DNA of 64,000 nucleotides. Origin: Aquila chrysaetos chrysaetos. Taxonomy: Eukaryota; Chordata; Aves; Accipitriformes; Accipitridae. Every line of letters starts with the position of its first letter. Within the stretch, counting starts at the first letter, position 1. Under the pieces are notes generated by a model. The model was not told where the DNA came from and did no database searches. It saw nothing but the letters and a program-made list of their open reading frames with translations. Positions 26,053 to 39,500 of this stretch are shown here, piece by piece. Both the position numbers and the translations under genes were made by a program. The stretch covers positions 16,740,001-16,804,000 of the forward strand of contig NC_044029.1 in assembly GCF_900496995.4 (NCBI RefSeq), read 5' to 3'.

Positions 26053-27333
26053 GAGAGGGAAACGAAGGCGGACGAAGCTGCTGTGTGAGCAGGCGAGTTG
26101 GCACTACCATCGCTCCATACATTTCTGGAGCTCACATGTCAAAAAGCATCACCTTCAATTCACTGATCCCTTCAAAGAAGCACACACCAGGGCTCCAGCC
26201 TAACCTGGCTCTCACCCTCCTCAGAAAGGACTAAAAACAGACAGGGAAGGGATATACAAAGGCATTTCTCATCAACTGCTAAATGGTCCAATATACTCGT
26301 AACCTCAGCTTCTCTGCTTTATAGCAAGTGAGTGATGAAAACCTGATGGGACAGGCTTGCAGGCGGCACTCTGAGCCACCAGGGTGCATTTTCGGGATTG
26401 GACAAAAATATTATGAAGCGGACACCTGGAAAGGGCATGGGCAGCAAGGGGGAAATACTGTGGGGAAAGGAAGAGTTTAAAAAGATTAAGATAATTTTCT
26501 GATTAAAATTTTAAGAGGCGAAGTGCTGGCATGGATCAGTTTTCCTGAAAAGCAGGAATGAGGCTCTGAGCTGGCTCCTCAGACGCTACTTGGAGACCTC
26601 AAAAGCAGAGTCATTTAGAAAGCAACTTCTTCAAGAAGTCCAGCTAAAACTACAAAGACATAAAATTCCAGTCAGACACAGGAAATTCTTAGGGGAATAC
26701 AAGAATTTTATGAGTCAGAAGATAAAAATCCCTCTGAATACCTAACTAAACTAATGTAATGAAGTAGTCACCAGGAAAGGAGTGTGATGAATCTGCATGT
26801 CAGGAAGAACAAATTTAAACAAACAGGAAATTGAACAACCTGAAGCTGTTTTCATTTTTACTCCCTGTGCCCTGCTCCTTTTTTTCTTTAAAGGTGCAAA
26901 CTGAGTTGATGGCTGCAGAAGCTGCCGTGTGGGTCTGAGGGCCCTATTTCATTTTAGATGAAGTCTCAATTTAAAAGAAATTAATTGCCTGGCTTCCTTT
27001 TGCAAAATTGGGAAGTTGTTTATTTATGATTCATTATTTGCACTACTGTGGCCCTTACAGGGCCCAGTGCAATCAAGCCACTAACCATTGCAAAGGAATA
27101 CAGGGCAGGTCATTGATGTGAAGTTTATAACCTAAAATGTAGCTTCCTCCTCGGCAAGCTGAAGTGAGGCTAAATGCTTCCTATGAGATATTGTACCCAT
27201 GCTAGTAGCTGGAGGGTTCAGTCCTAAATGATACCTAGTCCTGGTCCAGCTTCACATTGAGGTGCATGCTTAGCTTTTGACATGGAAAAGTTGTCAGAGA
27301 GGTTTCCAGAGAGATCTTCGTGCCCACAAGATC

Positions 27334-27366
27334 TTTAGGTGCAGAGAATTTAGGTGCAGAGAATTT
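27334..27366. repeat. 15-bp tandem duplication
   Basis: The unit TTTAGGTGCAGAGAA occurs twice head to tail, followed by TTT. It is a small local duplication without known role. Confidence 0.9.
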
Positions 27367-27684
27367 CAAGACCACCTGTGTGAAGCAGTATTATACAGAA
27401 TGTTACCCCCTCTCCATTATGGAGCCATGCATCGTCTAGACTCAAAAAAGAAGGGTTTTACGTATGTATAGTACTGCATCCTGGATGCCTTTCGTAAGGA
27501 GTGAGGAGCTTTTTAAGTTTACAATCTTTTTATTAAAAATTCTCTCATTTAGGAAATAAATTTTAGCAAATTGCACTTTGCAGAGATCATGTTAGAATTC
27601 CTAAAACTACAAAGATTGCTACTATTCTCACAATGTTGCTTCTATACTACAATTAAGTTTGCATTAAAGCTCTTCTGTTACTTC

Positions 27685-27715
27685 AGGTTTACTTCAGCTT
27701 GAAGGAAGTAAACCT
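27685..27715. repeat. 11-bp perfect hairpin
   Basis: AGGTTTACTTC at 27685-27695 is matched by GAAGTAAACCT at 27705-27715 around a 9-base loop. The stem is too short for a typical microRNA precursor. It may be chance or a transposon relic. Confidence 0.7.
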
Positions 27716-30700
27716 ACAGAGAAGCCAGATTTTTTTTTTGTTTCAATGAGTTTCACGATTTCAAATGTCTTCATTCCAGAATGGAAAAAAAGAAAAAGGA
27801 CAATTCTCTTTAAACAAGCTTTCCTCCAAAACTGATCTTGGGTTAACTAAAATGTTTCATTATATGAAAGCAAAAATACTTTATTCTAATTTTTATTCCC
27901 CCCCCCTTCATTTTATATTTCATACTAAATATTTCAGATAAAAAGTTGTGCTAAAATGATTTTGAGATTAAAAATGAAACCTTCATCCCCAAGAGACAAG
28001 CCACTGGTCTCTTAGCTTCCATGGTCTAATGTGCGGCAGTAGACAGTATGTTAGGCATAGGCTGAACTGACTGCAAACTACTTTTATATAAATTTAGGAT
28101 ACTCCTTAGTTTCCTATCTGAACTGCCTGTCTGGATCCTCCTATTTGGGGCTGATTCTGAACTCTACTTAAAATACTAATTGTTTATATTAAACAGACAA
28201 GAGAATGTGTGATGTATTTTAACTGTCAAAAGTGTTGTGAACAGCAGCAGCTGGAAGAGGAATGTTTAATTCAGTCCGTTATCCCCAAGCCTTTTAGAAT
28301 CCTGTATCAGCAGCTAAATCTTACTCTTGCAGGCAAGGAAAACAGGGTATGAAGGGATAGCACTGCAAAGCTGCTTCTACAGGAATAAAAAGAAGGGGTA
28401 TTCAAAAGCCATAGCATTGTCATTATTAGGTCAAAATAGAGCATCCTTAAATCTACAACAGTATTTATGCATCCGTGAAAGCTGTGCACATTTTTGTGTG
28501 GAACAGCTCACATTTCATGGCTCCTTTCTCATGCTGGTTTACTCACACTTAGCTGATGCCAGAGATGTGATGCAAGTAGTGATGGGAGGTATCACCTAAA
28601 CCATTCGCTAGATGATACTCCTAAAAAAAGGAATCTTGATACTATCAGTTATTGTAATACTCTTAAATTTTCTGGACGAGGAGTCAGCGGCTTGTGTGGA
28701 GCTATGAGTAAGGATAGGTTTCCTCCCCTACACAATTTACTCTCACAGGGCATCTCAGACACATGCTTGGGACAGTTCCCCCATGGTAACTGTTGCAGCA
28801 TAAGCTTGTGCTGGGACCAGCAGGGCCCAAAACAAGCATAAGAGTTGTTACTTAAGAGCCTTGCTAAGTAACAAGATGAAGTTGTTTTCAACATTTATGA
28901 AAGCTTCAAATTTTCAACAGCAGAAAAAAAAATCCAACCACAATTACACTCTTTTGCATATTTCCTTGAGGAAATCTAAGTAAAACAGCAAATTAGCTGC
29001 ACACAGACAAATGATCCTTCTAATGTCAAGGGAAAGGAGGGTCTGAAACATTAAATAAAGAGATGCACAAGCTTGTACATACTGCTGTAGTGCAGGTTTT
29101 CCTTGGGAGGCCTGACTTCTGCCATGTGGTTTGGGGTCTTTTTGTTTTTTTTAATGCCACATTTACAGAACGGATTTGGCATGCTCAGGACAGGAACACC
29201 ACTTTTGTTCATCCCGTCAGTCTTTTACTTGTCCAATTGCCACTGTTGTATTAGTGGGAAAAACAGACCTAACGAGGTGTAAAATAATGCTCTGCATTCA
29301 AAGACAGCGCTGGACCTCATTTCACTTTAATATTTACTTCAAAAGTAAACTCTGCTGAAACCTTGCATAAATAGCACCAAATGAGTTTGCAAGATATTCT
29401 GAATTTACTGAAGCAAAGTTGATTCACACCTCTTACACACAATTGCTTATTTGGTTCCTTACTGCCAAACCTTCTGCCAAGGGAGCCCTGGGATGAAGCA
29501 AGTGGGGACATACAGGTAGGTCAGGCTTGACTGGAAGTACTGTTAACAAAACAGAAGTTAGCCAGCAGAAACATAGTCCAGACCAACTGACAGTAAGCAA
29601 GAATAGCTAAGTTGAAAAGTAGCTGCAGGGCGAGATTTTAATTAGATTTTAATTTGATTTAATGCTTTTTACACCCTATATGTCCAACGTCTCATTTTCA
29701 GCCTTTCCACTTTCTTCTTTTCATTAGTTCTTCCTTACGCTACAGGAAATATTTCTTTCTTTCCCTTTTCACTCAAAAAGGCAGTGAACTGTGTGTCTGA
29801 GCTTCCTCTCAGGCCGTGTGCGCTTGGGACCATGAAGTCAAGGAACTGTAGCCTTGTTTTTTGTTTAGGTTTGAAAGACGAGTTTGTGGTTCATTCTAAA
29901 AGGAAAGTCTTACAGAGACTTTCAGAGAGAAGGCAAAATACAAAATCTTGACAAGGGGTCAGTACGAAATCTTCCATAAAAACAGGTTTTTAAACAAAAG
30001 AAACATGAAATGCTTGCTTGCTGGAAGCAAACATTTTCATAGGGATGTCTCCATTTCACCAAAGACCCTCTGAACCCAGAACAGCTAGTAACCTGCTGGT
30101 CAGGAGGTCCCATGGGAGATGCACGGGAGGCTTTTGTTCCAATCAACTTCTAATATTTTGTATGCAAAGTGGAGAAGCTTTAGCAAGGCAGACTTAGGGG
30201 AAGGTGTCATAAGATGGCTGAAGCAATCCATCAGCTTCCTGCCCTTCTCTTGTCCCTGCTCTCAGTTGTCTTGGTCCTGCTGCTTGCTCACCAGTCACCT
30301 GCTCTGGTGCTTAGCCATTTGTGGGGAGAAAGTTCAGTTCACTAAACCAGCAGAAAATGATTCAGCTTTTTTTCTGGGCTAGCAAGCTGAATCGGTTAAC
30401 CGAGAGGTTAAACAACCACTGGAGGCAACACAAGGCAGAAAGTGAGAATACAGGGCAAGGGGTGTGGGGATGACTTACTGTGATATCCCTGATTGATAGA
30501 ATAAGGTAAACCTCTGAACTCAGCATCGACACTACGTCTTTGCACTAATATCACAGAAACGTGATTATAAGCTGACCACATGAACAACAGATTTGGCTAA
30601 AAGGCTGCTTGAGGTCAGTGCCTTCATAATTCAAATAAGCCTGTAATCCCTCTGTTCCAAAGATCTCCTCTGTCTCAGCATTACAAAAGGCAAAGTATGC

Positions 30701-33700
30701 GAATTTAGAATTTAAAATAAATTACCTGGGTTATTATCTGGGCTAAATCTTTTCTCAGAAGGCAGGTAGCAGAGGATGCACTTTCCAGGAAAGGGACTGA
30801 AACATCCTGTACTTCTCATTCTCTAAGCATGCTGTGAGCACTTAAGAAAACAGATCACTCAAGAAAAGCTACAGTATGTCAGTTCCCAACCCTGTCTTGG
30901 ATATAACAAAATCTAACCTTTGACACCAAGCTACCCCAGTACTGATCCAACTCTATTCAACAAATTCAGACCTTTCTTTAAATGCTGCATAACTCCCCAC
31001 AAGTACAATGTCTGTTTACTTAAGTTCTGAGCAGGCAAAGCGGATTTAGCAGCATCGCAACAATGGAAGTTGGAGGGACGGGGAAGGACTGAAATGCAGG
31101 AGGTTGCTGGGTTTTCCCTCTATACCTTTCACATGTTCATTAGATTGCAACCAAAATAACACACATTCTGGCTGCGGAGCACTCTTAGCCTTAGCAGAAA
31201 ATGTCTGCTTTCGGTTGCCTAAAAGGGACTGTTCTAAGCTCAAACCTCCACTGAAATTTGAAGGGTATCTAGTACTCTGAACGGTTTGCAGTCAGCCCAA
31301 AAAATCTTCGTGCACTCCCTGACTTCTTCCCAGCTCCCCAGGAAGCTGAGGCATACCCATGGTTTTAAACGCTCATGCTGTAATTGTATCACTCCAGGTG
31401 TTCTCAATAGGGTTCCTTCCTATAAAACAACCAAAGAGGTAAAATATGGTCCAAATCTCCGCAGGAAAAGAATGGAGCCAACAGCACAATCAGTTTCTGA
31501 AAAATGACTTGGTTCCCATGCCACAAGCAACAGTCCATAAAGCATCTCACAGAAAACCCAAACAAGCTTTGCAGCTTCTGGCTTTAGAGCAAGAACTAGA
31601 GGACCTGAGGACCTCCAACCCACATTCCAAAATGGACCTTAAAAACGTACTTCCCTCCCTTGCAGGCAACTTAATGACCTGCAGATTTTCAGTACAAGCC
31701 ATATCTGACATCAGCTTCAGAGCCTCACCTTCAACCAGATTAAAACGGTTGTACATTTTGACATGAAACATGATGGTGTTTTGTTTGCAGAAGGCACCAT
31801 CCCATTGATTTGGTGTATTTTTGAGGGGGGAGGTGGAGTGGGGAGGAGGCAGAATTCCTACTCTGTTGTATTCAAAGCAGCCTCAGTAGCAAAACTTTCA
31901 ATGTTCAACCTCTGTACTTAGTGTCCAGCACTGCTATCACTCGGTGTAATACTTGTTTCGCACTGTTACTCCAGTTAACACATTTTTTAATCTACACCCC
32001 AAGAAATGCTAAGTCTAAAATACTTGCAAAACTATGGATCGTTTTCTAGAAAGGCCTGAAACAAAGTGATCACCCTTTGGAGAGCTGTGTGTGCAATGAT
32101 CATCTCTATTGTTGGCATTCCCAGGGGTCACAGAGGGGTTCAGCTGCATTGTACCAGGGCAGCACCGAAAAAAAGCCTGTCACAGCCAGCTGATTGTGCA
32201 ATCCAATCCAAGGAAACCAAACTGTGGGTACCAGTATTTAAGCATCCCATTAAATGGGGCCCAAGTTTTGAGCTGATGGCAGGTTTGGGAATTTGGTTTT
32301 AGTTTCTTTCTAAATAATAAAATTGCCTTAAACCACAGTCTCTAGGGGTCTAGAAAACTTTCAGAAAAATTCTCAAATTTTGCAAAAAATTTTGACTGGA
32401 AAAATTGGAGAATTTTGACAAAATTCAAATAGCTCAACTGTTTTCCACTCTTCATTTTGAAAGCATATAGTTCAAGCCTTTGTTTGAAAGCTTTACAATA
32501 ACAATTTATGTTAAAAAATCTGAGGGGTATATACCCTGCCCCAGTTCAATACATTGAAAAAACCAAAATCTTTTATTTCTGCTTGCCAACCTAAAGCAAA
32601 CTTTCCTGGACACACAAGTCCCCAACCCTGTTTCCATGTACAGGTTTGGTCCCCAAATAAAAAATCCTATTGTTCTCACAGTTCTAGCTGTGGCTACCCC
32701 AGCTTCTGGGACTAACTTTAGCCTCCTCTATTTGAACATTTTATCTCTTTCTATAGTAAGAATGTATAGCAAAGGCTATACATCCATCCAAATATGTAAA
32801 CTGGGTGAGCAGGGCAAACAATAATTTTATTTGCAGCTTTGTACTAGCATATCTTTCTGCTATCCCTGTGTTTAACAATCTACTTTTCTATGCCCATCCT
32901 ATGGGACTATTTTTCTTATTTTTTAATTCACTGATCTTTATTAGATCATTTAAATATTTGCATGAGCTTCAGTAAGTATCAGTTCATTTCCTGAGAGTAC
33001 AGCATTCTTTACTCTTGCTTTGAATTTTTTTTAAATACCTGCTATCACTGCTGTAACTCTCTAATTCCCCATCATTCATTAGTTTTAAAACAGACTTGCA
33101 CAAATAAACCATAACATTGAACTAATGAGATACGGGTGGGAAGTTTCTGTAAATACAGCCTGAATTAAAGGTAGAATGTCTGCATAACTTAGATAATCTT
33201 ATTCTTTACATTGCACTGAAGATGACACTGAATGCCCTTCGTTTATTAATCTTTCTGAATTTGAAGAACACTCTGCCTTATTCTTTCACCTTCTTTAACA
33301 GAGCACCTTTATGTTTTAAATAATGAAGTAACACACTCTGATCCAAATGCAAAAGCGGAACTGCAGGCTGTAATACATTTGATTACTTAGAAATTGTAAT
33401 GTTATTGTCCACCTCCATCTGTGCAAGGTTTAAGCCTGGCACTGGCCAATACAGTTTATGAAAATTTCAAAAAATATGCAAGAACTATTGGCAGAGGAAT
33501 GAAAGAAATATACTGTTACTGCTTGTACAAATTATGAGAAACTCATTAAAGCTCAGTCATTTGTGGGTAAGTAAAAACATTCTCAGAGGCAAAGTGCCAG
33601 TGGAAATCTCATGAGTTTCAGCTTCTGAAGTTTCCCAATAACCCCCTTTGCTGTGGAAAGGAGGGTAGAGGGGGGAGGGATGGACAGAGTCTCTGTATGA

Positions 33701-36506
33701 TCCACCCCTTTCTTGATCTGGTGAAAGAAGATCAGATCACTTTAAGGCCAAGCGCATTTAGATGAAGGTCTGTGCCCTCACTCCCACCTAGATATAGTCA
33801 AGTTGCCTTGCCATTCTGGGTGCCATACTGATGGGTACCCTAAGTGACTGGTGACATGGGTCTCAAGCTTGGACTTGTGCATAGTCTTCAGAGGAGGTGG
33901 GGAGGTGGTCAGGTACTCACTCCCTCCTCCACAGAAACAGGAGCCCAAGAGGGGGCATATCCCACTGGGGAGTCCCACTGGTGTGTTACACATCCTGGCC
34001 AGGAGGAAGTCCTTTGGGCACAGACCTTCCTTGTGTGAGAAAGCATAAGGGGAACATGAAAACTTATGTTAATGTATCATTAAAGAAATTAATTTTACAG
34101 AGACTAGAGCAAGGGTGTTAAGATTACAGTTCTGCTATGTACATTTCTCTGTTTTTTAGGAGTGGGACTTACTTTTTATATGGTCTACACTGTGACACCT
34201 GGAACCAAAGGAGTGAAAGCAGCTGCCGACATAGGTTTCAACATCATGCTGTTTGTTCTTCAACAGTAAAATGCAGCCCTGTTTAGTCACACTGCCACAA
34301 AGACACAGATCCAGGTACGCCCAAGATACGCCATCATTGTGGGGCAAGGGAGGAGTCTCAGACATGCAGATAGTAAAGAAAATAGAACAATTTAAAAAGA
34401 GAGCTTCTATAATTCTCTTCTCCAGCAAAGCCAGTTAACTGGGAAAGCAATGGCCAATGTAACTTCAGTTTGCCACAGTCTAACACTAATACTAACTCAT
34501 GACCTAAAGTCCAGCTCTGACAGTGCTCTTTCAATCATGGATTTCTTCCTGTCCTTGAAAGCAGAGAGGGGTGAAATTTCAGTGAAATGCTGTATCTTCC
34601 CCTCTTGCCTTTTAAACTTGTTTCCAGAGCCCTAATGCCCTCAACACAGTATTTTACGCAGCAGATTTTTTATTCACAAGCATGTTTTTCCACCACTCTG
34701 CAACCTAAATATGTCTTAATCTGTTTCCAGATATTCTGTCAATGCTGACAATTGACATTCCAAATCCCACCCCTCTGCAAATCCATGTTTCTGGGACTCC
34801 ATTTAAATCCCTTAAATAATAGAGTGTGTGGCAGTGAAAAAAAGATCACTGACTCAAGGGGAGATAGTAGTATGGAAGTGAGTATATGAGCACTTTCAAA
34901 AACCATAAATCTTATGGGTAAACACTTTTTAAATGAGAATATAAACAGGAGAATTCTGTTTTCATGACCACCTCCTTGAAAAGTAAGAGGCAGAAACAGA
35001 ACGCTTCTGTTTCTAAATTTTAATGTTTTAAAAATACACCTTTCAGTTTCCGCATCTGCATTTATTGTGTCAGGTATCCTTAACTTGGTTAGAATGGTTA
35101 ACACGGACTAAAAGACTTTGACTTTCTCAAAGCTCAAGAATATCGACATAAAACCAGCAAAATCTCTGCCTACTAAGCTTTTGGAAAAATTCACATGCAT
35201 TCTGAAACATGCTAAAGACCAGCTTAATATTTGGGCCCTGACTGAAGCTAAATTTAGTATGTTTACAACATTTTTGATTCACTCTCATTACTCTTAGGCC
35301 ATCTCTCTCTCAATTACATATTTCTCTTCTTGCCCATGAATGGATGAACAGTGGTGAATGATCTCTTTACAAAACACATTTTGTCAGCTTTTTCACATCT
35401 GACTATTCTTACTCATAATTCAAGAGACAGAGAAGAAAATAGCTCCAATTCTCTGGGGTAACAGTAGCTGGAGACACATAAGCAGATTTGGTTTTTTTTG
35501 AAGAAAGGTAGGAAAAGAAAAAGGAAATGAAAATGCATACAAGGAGAAACAGAGCTAAAATAATCGCAGGTAAACTCATCCTTTCCATAAATACGCTGCA
35601 CCCAAGCTCTGCATACAGGTGGTTTACTGACACCCAGCAGAAGAACTTGAGAGTAACTGTGTAGCTCTCCTCTTAACTTTATGAATTTTTTCTACTACGC
35701 CTCCACAGTGGCAGCTGTGGACAGTGACTTGGGGATCACACCCACTCATCCCCTGCTCTCTGCACATCCATTCCAGATGGAGATAATCTCTCCTAATTTC
35801 AGCTGTCAAAGTTACATGCCTAACTCTAAAGATGATGGGCACTCAAAAGGGTGATTCAGTGCATCCCCAGACAGACTTCTCCAGCAGAAGGGATGAACGT
35901 CTCTGAGGATGTTTATCTCTTCCAGCTGACTCTGGGTGAAGCTCAGAGGGCTATATTAAGGTAGGTAGTTACAGTTAGCCAAGATGATCCCACTCCCCCC
36001 AGTATGGTAATAGCTTGTATAAAATATCCCTCCAAATGAAATGCTACTGTTTCTCCACAGACACACAGGGATTGTGTGAAAGCTAGACAGAGAGATAACC
36101 TGAAAAGGATATTACACAAATAATCAAAGCACCTCCGTTGCCACAGCTAGTAAGGAAGAGCAAAGACTAGTGCTAAATTAGATGCTCCAGGGTTTATTCA
36201 GAACAACCAAACACTGAGAAGATGGATTTTGTGATCTTGGTAGGCATGGTGTTTGGAGAAGGGCATACAGATCTAAGATTGTTCAGATACCTGGACCATG
36301 GCTGATGAAAAGGCTGGGACCACTTACTCTGTAAAGAACAACAGGCGGGCATGACAATGGTATACCAAACAACAGAGAATGGTAATTCAGCCCCCAATGG
36401 AGAGCAAGGTTGCTAAGACTCCTGATCAGATCGCATAGGGATGCAATTCTTTCCTTGCAGAAACTCTTTCAGCCCTTGTAACTTAATTCACTGTCGCCTG
36501 GTTTAA

Positions 36507-36550
36507 GACCTGATCGTGCTGTCCTTACCCGCATAAAACTCAGTGCAAAT
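36507..36550 (+). repeat. Old short palindromic repeat, half copy
   Basis: The run from GACCTGATCGTGCTGTCCTT through ACCCGCATAAAACTC resembles a repeat half I recall from turtles and birds that reads CCTGATCCTGCAGTCCTTAC and continues with a CAAAACTCCCATTGAC centre. The right half is not evident. The family name is not known to me. Confidence 0.45.
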
Positions 36551-39500
36551 TGTGTCTGACAAACTAGCAGCATTAGACCTCACTGGTGTTTTGATTTAGG
36601 ACTTAATCCTAAGCAGATGGGTGTTCACACGTACAGTGGCAGTTGCAGTGGTATGACACAAACTTGTCTAGCGTTACATCTTAAAGGCTGTGGTTGCCAC
36701 TAAATTAAGTCAACAAAAGATAAAAGCATCTTGCATTTTTCCTTTTACTTTTAGTACTACAAAACCTGAAATCAGCTTTGATAAGAGACTAAAATGTGAA
36801 ATAGTAAAAGCTGACAGATCTTTCATATGGTTTCTGACTGGCCATAAATTTACAGCGCTACATCAATGAAAGAAAAACATGAAATATTTTAATCTTTATT
36901 GAATCTTCTGTCATTAATAATTATCACTTGGCTAGTTTGTACAGTCTAATGACATGAAACAGATAATTTTTTTCAAATAACAGATTTCCTCCATTTTCAA
37001 CTAATACTGTATGACATCGTTCTCATCATCTTGTACAGAAAAGACGTTAAGGGGCTTTTTCTCTTTGACAAATTCAGAGGGAAGAAACAAAACCAGCTTG
37101 CATCTCTTTCTTATTCAAATTCATAACCCCATAAACCATGCTAATCAAAACAGAAGATGTGCGATTTTGGACAACATGCACTTAGCCTAATGAGACACTG
37201 CCTAAAACCAAAACAGGAAAATGTACTTTATGGTAGTGAGAAAATAATGAGAAGAAGAGTGGATGTGTTGACCATAACCATCCTGTCCTGTTAAATTCAT
37301 CAAGGCATACAGGCAAAAACCACCTCAGCAGGCCTCTTTGCCTGGTGTTTGGCTGCGGACTCTCCCACAGATAAGCTATTGAAGTCAAAGGAGCCAGCTG
37401 ACACATCACGTATGGGGGCTGAGGCAGGGCACCCACTCACTGAATGCCATGGTCTTGCCCTCTCCTCTATCACAGAGGCTGATGAGGCTGGCAGTGTGGT
37501 GCTTGTCCCAATGGTTTTACACAGCTCTAAATTTCCTCTGGGCTCAATTCAGGTCACAGCAGTGCCAAGCACCTCCAGATTGTCACAACTGAAATCATGC
37601 TATTGCTGTCTTAAGTTGTTGCAGGCCTTACTGAAGCTGTGGACTCCTCCCAGAGTGGGAAGGGAGAGCCAGGGCGGCTGAAGGAAAGCATCCTAAGCTA
37701 TTCTCCCTCAGCCAAAAATAGGGAGTTGGTTAGGTTAGGTTTGGTTTGATTTGGTTTTACTGTGAAACTGGGAAGCCAACATGAAGCAGCTACTAGACTC
37801 TGTGGATGAAAAAGTGGCAATACTCCTCAGCTGAGGAGCCACGTTTTTCATCATCTTCCTCTGATTCAGTAGGGCATCACGTGAACAGAAGAACTTCCCT
37901 TCTCCACAAGAAGCCAAGTAGGAACTGGATTTTAGTATCTCACAGGAGCCACTAATCTGCCCGCCTTGCACTCTGCTCTCTCCTCCTTTGACCTTATCTG
38001 TTTTCAAAGAGGCAGAATAACAAGCGCTATGAGGAACAAGGGATGCCTTTTCATAGGATGATTGATGCAGTGGTCCACCCAAAGAAGGGTCTAGGACTAC
38101 TGAGTCAGCATTTGATTTCCCAGTACAGCCTTAGTCACTGCCTAAATCAAGAAAGGGCCCCAACCCAATCTCCTCAGCTGTTTGGCCTCCAGCCAAATAA
38201 GAGATGAAAATTTTTGTTAATCACTAGAAAAGAGAGCAAGAGGAATTTTCAGGTGAGTGGGAATGAATGCAAAGGGAATGGAAGTACTTAAGATCTTTTT
38301 GTGAGCTTTCCTGAAGGATGAGTGGAGACTCAACATGGACTTCTAGAATAAGCAAGGAATTTACTGATTCAGAGTAAATTCAGGCATATTGGGAGGGACA
38401 TACAGCGTAAAAAAAGACTACTTTTTAAGTTATATTGTACCAAATACAGTATAAATTAACAAACATTATTAGGATCTCTTCAGCATTCACAGGGCACTGT
38501 CTTTCCGATTTCACCTCCTTTTCCCTTCAAAATCAGCATTATTTCCATCATAATGGAAAACACCATAGAACTAATCCACAACAAGTGTGGAGCATCTTCA
38601 ACTCTCATGGCCTGCAGAATAGATCAGACTGCTCAGAATCTTGCAAGATTCAAACTGATTTCATGAACTGGCATTGACCAGAACATTTAACATCCTCCTA
38701 TGTTAAGTATCATTCACATTTGCAAATTCAAGTGGGTTTTTTTTCAGAAATTAATGCATGGGTGAATGTTCCTATGATAAACAGGTGAACACCTGCTGTC
38801 TTAGACCCATATCACTGATAGGAATATAAGTCTTCAAGAGCTTTTGGAAGTTTTATATTCTATAAGTATTTTCTGTCCTATATGCCTAAGCCCTCAGATC
38901 ATATTTACATGTCATTTAAACTTCACTATTATTACATATTGGACTTTAACGAACAAATTCAGGCCTTTATCTATAGCCACAGTCATGCATTCTGCTGCAG
39001 AAACCACGCATTCAATTACGTGAGAGATTCTGGACCTGGAAAGACCATTTGCATGAATTGTTTTTCTTCTGCACAGAACTGAGATCCCCCTGACACAAAT
39101 TTTGTGGTACGGGTGACTGTGTAGGCAGAGTGAAAAACTCTAATTCAGTTGAATACATTTACCATGCTGCCTTTTATATTGCTTTCCAGAGACTCATTCT
39201 AACAGAACTTCATTTGCTCAGTCTAAAAGGAGACATTTTGTAAAGGCCACCCATGATTTGATTTATGGTGGACCTAAGAGGTGATCTCAACTGAAAAAGT
39301 GTTTCCACTGCACTAGGTCTTGGACATGCTCAATAGCAAGAGCCAGCTCTTTCCCTGAAAAGCCTTGCAATGTAAACAAACTAGACAGACAATGGGCAGG
39401 CGGAAAAAGGCACAGGGAAAAAGCACTTTGCCCAAGGTCACAGAGCTGTCAGACATGCTGGAACAGGGTACAGAACCAGCAGATGCCCATACAACATTAA

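Larger units (their letters stand above)
24990..26060. promoter_or_regulatory. Intronic CpG island with E2F and YY1 motifs
   Basis: CpG dinucleotides and GC content rise sharply over about 1 kb, in contrast to the AT-rich intron around it. Such islands usually mark promoters in vertebrates. At its high end, TTTCGCGCC (26044-26052) fits E2F, and overlapping it on the minus strand AAATGGCGGC (26046-26037) fits YY1, which in many genes spans the start codon. A G-quadruplex-type run lies at 25671-25695. The long open frames in the island (252 codons plus, 341 codons minus) are rich in Arg, Pro, Gly and Ala, as random GC-rich DNA gives. It could be an internal MSRB3 promoter, an antisense RNA promoter or an enhancer. 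Confidence 0.75.

Noticed and set aside
25097..26122. Minus-strand open frame of 341 codons
   Set aside because: Same island, same composition bias, overlapping the plus-strand frame. Only its upstream ATG region with the YY1 site was kept, as a hypothesis about a first exon.
32340..32425. Runs of AAATTTT/TTTTGAC resembling a repeat
   Set aside because: Low-complexity AT-rich sequence; no unit or arms could be defined.
37727..37758. TTAGG-like stretch (GGTTAGGTTAGG)
   Set aside because: Only two imperfect units that are not TTAGGG, followed by GGTTTGATT-type variants; not telomeric.
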